Assembly (NCBI GenBank): GCA_910584485.1
Contig: CAJUAV010000001.1
Coordinates: 310,001-374,000 of the forward strand
Length of the DNA stretch: 64,000 bases
Source: an uncultured Alistipes sp.
GTDB taxonomy: Bacteria; Bacteroidota; Bacteroidia; Bacteroidales; Rikenellaceae
Direction: 5' to 3'
The translations under genes and the position numbers were made by a program. The notes beneath the pieces are model-generated. The model worked only from the letters and a program-made list of their open reading frames with translations. It did not search any database and was not told the DNA's origin. Below, one piece after another: positions 7,648-15,054 of the stretch (the stretch's first letter is position 1; each line of letters starts with the position of its first letter).

Positions 7648-9390
7648 TTATACCAGCTTCAGATCCGCCTTGATGGCCTCGATCTTCTCGTCGAGCGCCT
7701 GCAGCGTCTCCTCGTACCGGTCGACCGAAGCGAGCGGCATCTTCACGCCGAAATAGAACTTGATCTTGGGCTCGGTACCCGACGGGCGCACCGAGACGAG
7801 CGTGCCGTCCTCGGTGAACCATTGCAGCACGTTGCTCTTGTCCTGCTCGATCGGCTTTTTGGCGCCCGTCTTCAGATCGGTCTCCTCCAGCGTCAGGTAG
7901 TCGAGCACCTTGACCACGGGCGAGCCCACGATCGTCCGGGGCGGGTTCTGACGGAAATCGACCATCATCTGCTGGATGAGCTCGGCGCCCTCCTTGCCCT
8001 TGCGGACCACCGACACGAGCCCCTCGCGGTAGAAGCCGTACTGCACGTAGAGCTCCTGCAGCCACTCGTAGAGGGTCAGCCCCTTCGTTTCGAGCGCCCA
8101 GGCGGCAGCCTCGGCCGCCAGCGAGCAGGCCGACACGGCATCCTTGTCGCGCACGTAGTCGCCCGCCAGGTAGCCGAACGACTCCTCGCCGCCGCCGACG
8201 TAGGTCGTCTTGCCCTCGTTCTCGCGAATGATCTTGGCGATGTACTTGAAGCCCGTGAGGCAGTCGTAGCACTTCACGCCGAAGCGGTCGGCCACGGCGT
8301 TGGCCATCTGCGACGTGACGATGGTCTTCACCACATACTGCCGGCCGTCGAGCAGCCCCAGTTCGGCCCAGCGCGTGAGCTGGTAGCTCATGAGCAGCAC
8401 GAGGGTCTGGTTGCCGTTCAGCAGCACGTATTCGCCCTGCTTGTTGCGCAGCGCCACGCCCAGGCGGTCCGAATCGGGGTCGGTGGCCAGCACCAGGTCG
8501 GCCCCTTCGCGGGCGGCCATGTCGATGGCCATGGCCATCGTCTTGCGCTCCTCGGGATTCGGCGACTCGACGGTGGGGAAGTTGCCGTCGACCACGGCCT
8601 GCTCGGGCACGAGCCGCACGTTCGTGAAGCCGTACTTGGCCAGCGAGGCGGGCACCAGGCGGACGCCCGAGCCGTGCAGCGGGGTGTAGACGATCTTCAT
8701 GTCGCGGTGCTTGGCCACGCACTCGGGCGAGAGCGACAGCGCGTGCACCTTATTCAGATAGATCTCGTCGAACTCCTCGCCGAGGATCGTGATGTTTTCG
8801 GGGTTTTTGCCCGTCAGGATCTGCGCCACGTCGGTGATCGCGGCCACCTCCTCGATGATGTTCTTGTCGTGGGGCGGGGTCACCTGCGCGCCGTCGTTCC
8901 AGTAGGCCTTGTAGCCGTTGTACTCCTTCGGGTTGTGCGAGGCGGTCACCACGACGCCCGAATGGCACTTCAGCTCGCGGATGGCGAAGCTCAACTCGGG
9001 CGTCGGACGCAGCGCGTCGAACAGGAATACGGTGAAGCCGTTCGAGGCGAAGATGTCGGCGACGTGCTCGGCGAACTTGCGCGAGTTGTTGCGGCTGTCG
9101 TGGCCGATCGCCACGCGGATCTGCTCGCCCGCGAAATTCTTCTTCAGGTAGTTCGCCAGCCCCTGCGTGGCCATGCCCACCGTATAGACGTTCATGCGGT
9201 TCGAGCCTACACCCATGATGCCGCGCAGACCGCCCGTGCCGAACTCGAGGTCTTTGTAAAAGCTCTCGATCAGCTCCTTACGATCGCCTTCGATCAGTTT
9301 GCGGACCGCCTCTTTCGTCTCGGCGTCGTAGTTGCCGTCCAGCCACCGCTGCGCCTTGAGCAGGACGGTCTGTTCCAATTCGTTTGCCAT
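7648..9390 (-). CDS. Phosphoglucomutase/phosphomannomutase (phosphohexomutase)
   Basis: Cytosolic alpha-D-phosphohexomutase interconverting hexose 1- and 6-phosphates for sugar-nucleotide synthesis. 580 residues, the size of the PgcA/PGM2-like group. The four family sites are present in order: phosphoserine loop TASHNPKEYNGYK, metal loop ATDPDSDRLG, sugar-specificity loop GGGEESFGY and phosphate-binding RPSGTEPKIKFY. The GEESFG loop suggests glucose-1-phosphate rather than mannose as main substrate, which is inference. Single-gene unit: TATATTTG on this strand at 9446-9453 and a terminator right after the stop. Shares an AT-rich upstream region with divergent dnaA. Confidence 0.93.
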   Translation of the reverse strand: MANELEQTVLLKAQRWLDGNYDAETKEAVRKLIEGDRKELIESFYKDLEFGTGGLRGIMGVGSNRMNVYTVGMATQGLANYLKKNFAGEQIRVAIGHDSRNNSRKFAEHVADIFASNGFTVFLFDALRPTPELSFAIRELKCHSGVVVTASHNPKEYNGYKAYWNDGAQVTPPHDKNIIEEVAAITDVAQILTGKNPENITILGEEFDEIYLNKVHALSLSPECVAKHRDMKIVYTPLHGSGVRLVPASLAKYGFTNVRLVPEQAVVDGNFPTVESPNPEERKTMAMAIDMAAREGADLVLATDPDSDRLGVALRNKQGEYVLLNGNQTLVLLMSYQLTRWAELGLLDGRQYVVKTIVTSQMANAVADRFGVKCYDCLTGFKYIAKIIRENEGKTTYVGGGEESFGYLAGDYVRDKDAVSACSLAAEAAAWALETKGLTLYEWLQELYVQYGFYREGLVSVVRKGKEGAELIQQMMVDFRQNPPRTIVGSPVVKVLDYLTLEETDLKTGAKKPIEQDKSNVLQWFTEDGTLVSVRPSGTEPKIKFYFGVKMPLASVDRYEETLQALDEKIEAIKADLKLV

Positions 9391-9445
9391 AATCTATCGG
9401 TTTTACTTATAGGATGAATGTTTTCGGGATCTTTATTTCTATACG

Positions 9446-9453
9446 CAAATATA
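9446..9453 (-). promoter_or_regulatory. -7 element of the phosphohexomutase gene
   Basis: CAAATATA on the plus strand, TATATTTG on the minus strand, 56 bases from the ATG at 9390. Confidence 0.6.
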
Positions 9454-9579
9454 AGGAATTTTTCCGACAATTCAATATCAGCGAGTTAAAAATCGCCCTC
9501 GAAAAAGGCGCTTTTATTCCATAGCGAAAAAAACATCTTTTGCAACCCTTTTCCGAGAATCTTTTCACGAATTTATCAC

Positions 9580-9587
9580 TAACTTTG
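9580..9587 (+). promoter_or_regulatory. -7 element of dnaA
   Basis: TAACTTTG matches TAnnTTTG and lies 29 bases before the dnaA ATG. The 226-base region shared with the divergent gene is AT-rich, but I see no convincing cluster of TTATNCACA DnaA boxes. Confidence 0.6.
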
Positions 9588-9616
9588 CCGACGTAAACGA
9601 TCCGCTATAACCTCCC

Positions 9617-11023
9617 ATGTTCAACAACGCGCAGACATACAACGACAAGTGGCAGGCATGTCTCGACCGCATCAAATCACAGACCTCCGCCGAGGAGTTC
9701 GACAAGTGGTTCCGACCGATCGAAGCCATCGCGTTCGACGGCACGAAGCTGCGGCTGCGCGTTCCGAACGAAAGTTACGTCAACCAGATCGAGAAAAACT
9801 ATCTTTCGCTGCTGCGGCCGATCATTTTGCAGTGCTACGGCCAGCAGACGCAGCTCCATTACGCCGTTCCGCGCGTCGTGACGGCGACGTCGACCGCCGC
9901 CGACCGCGGCAGCGCGACGACCGCCCGTTTCGCGGGCACGGAGGCGAAGATAAAGAATCCGTTCGTCATTCCGGGCATTCCGCGCCGTCTGAACATCGAC
10001 CCGCAGTTGAGCCCCGGCCTGACGTTCGACTCCTTCATCGAGGGCGAATGCAACCGTTTGGCGCGTTCGGCGGGCATGGCCGTGGCCGTCTCGCCGGGTC
10101 ACAACCCCTTCAACCCGCTTTATATATACGGTAATTCGGGGTTGGGCAAGACGCACATCGTGCAGGCCATCGGCCACGAGGTGCGGCAGCGTCATCCCGA
10201 GCTCTACGTGCTCTACGTCTCGATGAACAAGTTCCAGGCGCAGTTCCAGACGGCCTACAAGAACGGCGAGATTCCCGACTTCATCCATTTCTACCAGATG
10301 ATCGACGTGCTCATCATCGACGACATCCAGGAGCTGACGGGCAAGCCGGGTACGCAGAACGCCTTCTTCAACATCTTCAACCACCTGCAGTTGGCGGGCA
10401 AGCAGCTGATCCTCACCTCGGACAAGCCGCCCATCGAACTCAAGGACATCGAGCAGCGCCTGCTGACCCGCTTCAAGTGGGGGCTTTCGGCACCGATGCA
10501 GCTGCCCGACTACGACACGAAGCTCAAGATCATTCGCGCGAAGGCCGAACGGGTCGGGGCGCGCGTGACGGACGATGTGGTGGCCTACCTGGCGGAGCAT
10601 ATCTCGGCCAACGTCCGCGAAATCGAAGGGGCTCTTTCCTCGCTCGTGGCGAACGCCTCGTTCCTCGACCGCAAGATCACGCCGGCGCTGGCCAAGGAGA
10701 TGCTGAAGGTCTACGTCAAGATCAACCGCAAGGAGGTCTCGATCGACCGCATCACGCAGGTGGTCTGCGAACACCTCGGCATCGACCTCGACCGCCTCAA
10801 TTCGTCCGAGCGCACACGCGAAATCGCCCAGGCGCGCCAGATCGCCATGTACCTCGCGAAGCAGCATACGAAAGCGCCCCTCACGACGATCGGCGCCTCG
10901 ATCGGCGGCCGCAACCACGCCACGGTGCTCCACTCCTGCAAGGCGGTGTCGAACCTGCTCGAGACCGACAAACAGTTCCGGCAGCAGGTCGAAGAGATCG
11001 AAAAGAAAGTGCTCGCACAATAA
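9617..11023 (+). CDS. dnaA: Chromosomal replication initiator DnaA
   Basis: AAA+ ATPase that binds DnaA boxes and melts oriC. 468 residues with the four-domain plan: domain I (W..CL..I....FDKWFRPIEAI, about 1-85), a low-complexity linker to ~110, domain III with Walker A GNSGLGKTH and Walker B VLIIDDIQEL, sensor LILTSDKPP, and domain IV ending in the DNA-binding signature GGRNHATVLHSCKAV. Start is the ATG at 9617 after TAACTTTG. A terminator hairpin overlaps the stop codon, so dnaA is not in an operon with dnaN here. Identification is certain; being next to oriC is not shown. Confidence 0.97.
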   Translation: MFNNAQTYNDKWQACLDRIKSQTSAEEFDKWFRPIEAIAFDGTKLRLRVPNESYVNQIEKNYLSLLRPIILQCYGQQTQLHYAVPRVVTATSTAADRGSATTARFAGTEAKIKNPFVIPGIPRRLNIDPQLSPGLTFDSFIEGECNRLARSAGMAVAVSPGHNPFNPLYIYGNSGLGKTHIVQAIGHEVRQRHPELYVLYVSMNKFQAQFQTAYKNGEIPDFIHFYQMIDVLIIDDIQELTGKPGTQNAFFNIFNHLQLAGKQLILTSDKPPIELKDIEQRLLTRFKWGLSAPMQLPDYDTKLKIIRAKAERVGARVTDDVVAYLAEHISANVREIEGALSSLVANASFLDRKITPALAKEMLKVYVKINRKEVSIDRITQVVCEHLGIDLDRLNSSERTREIAQARQIAMYLAKQHTKAPLTTIGASIGGRNHATVLHSCKAVSNLLETDKQFRQQVEEIEKKVLAQ

Positions 11024-11038
11024 GTGCGGGCCTTTTTT
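11011..11038 (+). terminator. Terminator overlapping the dnaA stop
   Basis: GCTCGCAC (11011-11018) pairs with GTGCGGGC (11024-11031) around AATAA, followed by seven T. The stop codon TAA sits in the loop. Confidence 0.85.
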
Positions 11039-11120
11039 TCGCTGCTTCGGCTGCGCCCGAGGGCACATCGCGGGCAGGATCGCAGCCGCGCGCCGCTGCA
11101 TCGTTTTTCGGCTCCGACCG

Positions 11121-11489
11121 AGATACTCCCGCTCGGCAAAATACAAACTGTGTTTGCTTTTACCCTCGCTTATTCATCCTCTTCGGCTGCGCCCAAGATA
11201 CTCCCGCTCGGCAAAATGCTACCTGCGTTTGCTTTTGCCCTCGCTTATTCATCCTCTTTGGCTCCGCCCAAGATACTCCCGCTCGGCAAAATGCAAACTG
11301 CGTTTGCTTTTGCCCTCGCTTATTCATCCTCTTTGGCTCCGCCCAAGATACTCCCGCTCGGCAAAATGCAAACTGCGTTTGCTTTTGCCCTCGCTTATTC
11401 ATCCTCTTTGGCTCCGCCCAAGATACTCCCGCTCGGCAAAATACAAACTGCGTTTGCTTTTGCCCTCGCTTATGCGTATCTTTGTCATC
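11121..11489 (+). repeat. 75-bp tandem repeat array, five units, last unit carries a promoter
   Basis: Units begin AGATACTCCCGCTCGGCAAA at 11121, 11196, 11271, 11346 and 11421, a strict 75-base period. Each holds a near-perfect hairpin GGCAAAA-T-GCAAAC-TGC-GTTTGC-TTTTGCC, slightly diverged in the first two units. The block matching the truA promoter repeat is altered to CATCCTCTTTGG in units 1-4; only the last unit keeps TATCTTTG (11477-11484), six bases before an ATG. Because 75 is divisible by three, frames stay open through the array; these are not genes. 11041-11120, before the array, holds degenerate GC-rich repeat sequence. Confidence 0.93.
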
Positions 11490-11999
11490 ATGAGACGCGT
11501 CTACCACTTTCGTTTGTTGCAGACAACGGTCGTCCCGCTCCTCGGGTCGCTCGCCTTCGTCCTCGCCTGCATCTGCCTGCTCCGCTTTTCGCACAACCCG
11601 TTCCACTGGGTCGCCGCCGTCGTCGGCATCCTCTTCTTCGGCGGCTGTTTTTTCAGCACCGTCCGCACGATGCTTCGCCGCCGCGACGACGAAGCGGTGG
11701 TGCTGACGCCCTCCGCCTGCACGATCACCGACCCGCGCGGCCATCGCATCGAACTGCCATGGCGGCAGATCGAGCGCATCGATCCGCTCGACTACCGCGG
11801 ACAGCGCCTCGTCGCGCTCTTTCCCTACGACGCGGAAACGGTCCTCGACCAAGCCTCGGGGCGCATCGCACGCCGCCTGATGCGCTGGAACTGCTCCTGC
11901 CTGGGCACTCCGATCGCGATCCCCATGCAGACGATCCGCGGCGATCGGGAGGAGCTGCTCGCGACGCTGCGCGACTACCTGCGCAAATACGGCCGCTGA
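11490..11999 (+). CDS. Two-helix membrane protein with PH-like domain (STM3941-like)
   Basis: 169 residues: two hydrophobic helices (about 9-28 and 34-51) then a soluble domain with VVLTPSACTITDPRGHRIELPWRQIERI, the strand pattern of bacterial PH-like domains that follow twin membrane helices (STM3941-like proteins). Function unknown; it probably sits in the inner membrane. The promoter TATCTTTG ends six bases before the ATG, so the transcript should be leaderless or nearly so. The downstream WYL regulator begins four bases after its stop, which suggests co-transcription. Confidence 0.72.
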   Translation: MRRVYHFRLLQTTVVPLLGSLAFVLACICLLRFSHNPFHWVAAVVGILFFGGCFFSTVRTMLRRRDDEAVVLTPSACTITDPRGHRIELPWRQIERIDPLDYRGQRLVALFPYDAETVLDQASGRIARRLMRWNCSCLGTPIAIPMQTIRGDREELLATLRDYLRKYGR

Positions 12000-12003
12000 C
12001 CCC

Positions 12004-12906
12004 ATGGACCAACCCAAGCTCGAACGCCTGCTGCGTCTCATGAAGCTGCTGACGGCCAACACAACCTACACGGTCGACCAGCTGGCCGAGCGCCTCGCCA
12101 TGTCGCGCCGCACCGTCTACCGCTACATCGACACCTTCCGCGAGGCGGGCTTCCTCATCAAGAAGACGGGCGACTGCATTCGCCTGGACAAGGCCTCGCC
12201 CCATTTCCGCGATATTTCGCAGCTGGTCCACTTCACCGAGGAGGAGGCGGTCATCCTCAAAAGCGCCATCGAAAACATCGACGACACGAACCTGCTCAAG
12301 CAGAACCTCAAGAAGAAACTCTACGCCGTCTACGACAACAAGTCGCTGGCCGACACGGTCGTGCGCGGCCGCAACGCCCCGAATATCCGCCGCCTCGTCG
12401 AGGCGATCGAAAGCGGGCGGCAAGTCGTGCTGCACGCCTATCGCTCGGCCCACGGCAGCGCCGTGCGCGACCGCAGGGTAGAGCCCTTCTCCTTCACGAC
12501 GAACTACGTGCAGGTGTGGTGCTACGACCCCGAGGACGGCTGCTGCAAGCTCTTCAAGACGGCCCGCATCGGCTCCGTCGAACCGCTCGACGCGCCGTGG
12601 GAGCACGCCGCGGAGCACCGCGAGGGCTTCATCGACGCCTTCCGCCTGCACGGCGAGCGCCGCATCCGCGTGCGGCTCGAACTGGGCCTGCTGGCCTGCA
12701 ACCTGCTCTGCGAGGAGTACCCGCTCGCCGAACGCGACCTGCATCCGCTGACGGGCGACCGCTGGCTGCTCGACACCGAGGTGGCGGACATGGCGGGCGT
12801 CGGCCGCTTCGTCATCGGACTGCTGGACGACATCCGCATCGTCGACACCCCCGAGCTGACCGACTACCTTCGCCGCTACATCGCGACCAACCTCGAAGAG
12901 CGGTAG
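12004..12906 (+). CDS. HTH/WYL-domain transcriptional regulator (YafY-like)
   Basis: 300-residue cytosolic regulator. N-terminal winged helix of the HTH_11/DeoR-like type (LERLLRLMKLLTANTTYTVDQLA...MSRRTVYRYIDTF, residues 5-45), then a WYL domain (RQVVLHAYRSAHG...RRVEPFSFTTNYVQVWCYDP) and the C-terminal WCX-like segment. The tripeptide WYL is replaced here by VWCYD, within family variation. WYL domains bind ligands or nucleic acids in several defence and DNA-damage regulators; the ligand here is unknown. Co-transcribed with the preceding membrane protein gene. Confidence 0.88.
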   Translation: MDQPKLERLLRLMKLLTANTTYTVDQLAERLAMSRRTVYRYIDTFREAGFLIKKTGDCIRLDKASPHFRDISQLVHFTEEEAVILKSAIENIDDTNLLKQNLKKKLYAVYDNKSLADTVVRGRNAPNIRRLVEAIESGRQVVLHAYRSAHGSAVRDRRVEPFSFTTNYVQVWCYDPEDGCCKLFKTARIGSVEPLDAPWEHAAEHREGFIDAFRLHGERRIRVRLELGLLACNLLCEEYPLAERDLHPLTGDRWLLDTEVADMAGVGRFVIGLLDDIRIVDTPELTDYLRRYIATNLEER

Positions 12907-13112
12907 GGAATTGCCCCGCCCGCCGCTCCGACAAAGGCACCGCCTACAACACCGCAGCACTCCGGCAAAAAGTCCCCGCCCAACCCCGCAACGCCCCGGC
13001 AAAAGGCCCCTCTCCCGACCCCCGTAGCTCTCCGACAAAAGCCCCCGCCCGCAGCGCTCCAAAAACGGGGTCCGCAGCCCTCTCCCGAAAAAATTTTTCA
13101 CCCTCCCGTATC

Positions 13113-13133
13113 TTGTGTCAAAACCTGACACAA
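13113..13133. promoter_or_regulatory. Palindrome TTGTGTCA-N5-TGACACAA, candidate operator
   Basis: Perfect 8-base arms separated by AAACC, 46 bases before the zinc-ribbon gene and within a region of short CTCCGACAAAAG-type repeats (12925-13070). No T-run follows, so it looks like a protein-binding site rather than a terminator. Confidence 0.5.
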
Positions 13134-13178
13134 AACCGCCGTTCCTTTGCAGCACGAACCTTAAACACCACTGCAATC

Positions 13179-13400
13179 ATGGGAACCGCCTACACCATCC
13201 GCTGCAAACATTGCGGCGCACGTTTCAACCATTCGACCGACGGAGGCTTCGGTTTTCTGCCGCACTGCATCGGCTGCGGCGACGGCCGCGGCTACGTCGA
13301 AACGCAGGTGGCGATCCGCTGCCCCGCCTGCCACCGCCGCCTGAACGCCACCTCCGAGGAGTTCAACGAGCAGGTCGAGGTGACCTACTCGTGGGATTAA
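13179..13400 (+). CDS. Small zinc-ribbon protein
   Basis: 73 residues with metal-binding pairs KHCG, HCIGCG and CPAC spaced as in rubredoxin-like or zinc-ribbon modules. A short conserved opening TAYTIRCKHCGARF suggests a defined Bacteroidota family, but I cannot name it. Start chosen at ATG 13179 because upstream codons in frame are low-complexity and preceded by the palindrome at 13113. It is followed after about 55 bases by the recA promoter. Confidence 0.65.
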   Translation: MGTAYTIRCKHCGARFNHSTDGGFGFLPHCIGCGDGRGYVETQVAIRCPACHRRLNATSEEFNEQVEVTYSWD

Positions 13401-13455
13401 AACCGCCCGCCGCCAAAAAAGCGGGCGCAAAGAGCGGAAATCGGCAAAATTTTCG

Positions 13456-13463
13456 TATCTTTG
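13456..13463 (+). promoter_or_regulatory. -7 promoter element of recA
   Basis: TATCTTTG, giving a leader of about 108 bases before the recA ATG at 13578. I see no LexA-type palindrome in that leader. Confidence 0.65.
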
Positions 13464-13577
13464 AAGGTAAATTATGCCGTTTGGCACCCTGCGGCTCCGT
13501 CCGCTCCGTTCCGCCGCATTGCGCGACGACGGGGGCGGAACCCGCACCACGAAGCAACGAACAAAAAAACGATACAC

Positions 13578-14642
13578 ATGGCAGACAAAACACAAGTGAA
13601 TCCCGACAAGCTGAAGGTCCTGAACGCCGTAATGGCCAAGATCGAAAAGGATTTCGGCAAAGGCTCGATCATGCGCATGAACAGCGACGAGGTGAACGAC
13701 GTACCCGTCATTCCGACGGGCTCCGTAACGCTCGACATGGCGCTGGGCGTGGGCGGCTACCCCAAGGGGCGCATCATCGAGATCTTCGGTCCCGAATCGT
13801 CGGGTAAGACCACGCTGGCGATCCACGCCATCGCCGAGGCGCAGAAGACGGGCGGCATCGCGGCGTTCATCGACGCCGAGCACGCGTTCGACAGCTTCTA
13901 CGCACAGAAGCTGGGCGTGGACGTGGACAACCTGCTTATTTCGCAGCCCGACAACGGCGAGCAGGCGCTCGAAATCGCCGACTCGCTGATCCGCTCGAGC
14001 GCCATCGACATCATCGTCATCGACTCGGTGGCGGCGCTGACGCCCAAAGCCGAAATCGAGGGCGAGATGGGCGATTCGAAGATGGGTCTCCAGGCGCGCC
14101 TCATGTCGCAGGCGATGCGCAAGCTCACGTCGAGCATCGCCAAGACGAAGACCGTCTGCATCTTCATCAACCAGCTGCGCGACAAGATCGGCATCGTCTA
14201 CGGGAACCCCGAGACGACGACCGGCGGCAACGCGCTGAAATTCTACGCCAGCGTCCGCATCGACATCCGCCGCGTCTCGGTCATCAAGGACGGCGAGGAG
14301 CAGCTCGGCACGCGCACCCGCGTGAAGATCGTCAAGAACAAGGTGGCGCCTCCGTTCCGCCGCGCCGAGTTCGACATCATGTTCGGCGAGGGCATTTCGA
14401 AGATCGGCGAGATCATCGACCTCGGCGTCGACTACGGCGTCATCAAGAAGGCGGGCTCGTGGTACTCGTACAAGGATAAGAAGATCGGCCAGGGCCGCGA
14501 TTCGGTCAAGGAGCTGCTGCGGCAGGATGCTGCGATCGCAGGGCAGATCGAAGCCGAGGTGCGCGAGGCGATGAAGGCCGACCACGACAACCGCCGCGGC
14601 GGCGCACGTCCCGCCGAAGCCCCCGCCGCAGCGGAAGAGTAG
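13578..14642 (+). CDS. recA: RecA recombinase
   Basis: ATP-dependent strand-exchange protein for homologous recombination and repair. 354 residues with Walker A GPESSGKTT, Walker B IIVIDSVAAL, the RecA signature ALKFYASVRIDIRR and an acidic/alanine-rich tail (RPAEAPAAAEE). Start at ATG 13578, giving the usual MADK...LKVLNAVMAKIEKDFGKGSIMRM opening. Monocistronic by its own promoter; an imperfect hairpin (AGGGGCG..CGCCCCT, 14651-14684) without a T-run lies after the stop. Confidence 0.98.
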   Translation: MADKTQVNPDKLKVLNAVMAKIEKDFGKGSIMRMNSDEVNDVPVIPTGSVTLDMALGVGGYPKGRIIEIFGPESSGKTTLAIHAIAEAQKTGGIAAFIDAEHAFDSFYAQKLGVDVDNLLISQPDNGEQALEIADSLIRSSAIDIIVIDSVAALTPKAEIEGEMGDSKMGLQARLMSQAMRKLTSSIAKTKTVCIFINQLRDKIGIVYGNPETTTGGNALKFYASVRIDIRRVSVIKDGEEQLGTRTRVKIVKNKVAPPFRRAEFDIMFGEGISKIGEIIDLGVDYGVIKKAGSWYSYKDKKIGQGRDSVKELLRQDAAIAGQIEAEVREAMKADHDNRRGGARPAEAPAAAEE

Positions 14643-14699
14643 TTCGCGGAAGGGGCGCCCGCTCACGTTCAGGGAACGCCCCTGCATGAATGCGACGCT

Positions 14700-14965
14700 C
14701 CCGCGTTCGCCGACGGCGGCAGGACGGCAACGAGCGGACGCGAGATTTGCCGTCCGCCGCAGGGGGCGGCGGCGAACGGCACGCGCTTTACAGCGCGAGC
14801 TCCAGCCGGGCATACGAAGCGTATGTACCCCGCAAGAACCGCCCCACACCTCGTTCGCCGACAGCGACGTGACGGCATCGAGCAGACGCGAGAGTTGCCG
14901 TCCGCCGCATGGGGCGGCGGCGAACGGCACGCGCTTACCGCGCGGGGCCCTGCCGAGGCAGACAA
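14700..14965. repeat. Two copies of the GTTCGCCGACGGC mosaic-repeat module
   Basis: Fills most of the 412-base recA-rsh gap. Copies start near 14705 and 14851 and each runs TTCGCCGACGGC..GGCAACGAGC..TTGCCGTCCGCCGCA..GGCGGCGAACGGCACGCGCTT, so the ends pair with each other and with the middle. The same module is at 38785, 49953, 52168, 61658 and 62130. No gene is seen. Confidence 0.85.
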
Positions 14966-15054
14966 AGCACACCCCCGCAAAACACTCGCAGGCGGCGGAA
15001 GCGCCCCGATGGATCCGAATCGGTAACGACAGGCAAGAACCAACAGTTAGGAGT

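Noticed and set aside
9391..9616. oriC next to dnaA
   Set aside because: Region is AT-rich, but I could not find a set of DnaA boxes (TTATNCACA) there, and many Bacteroidota have dnaA away from the origin.
11024..12043. Open frames with repeated ILPLGKMQTAFAFALAYSSSL units
   Set aside because: They are translations of the 75-bp DNA array, open because the period is a multiple of three; all frames and both strands show it. The true gene begins at 11490 after the promoter.
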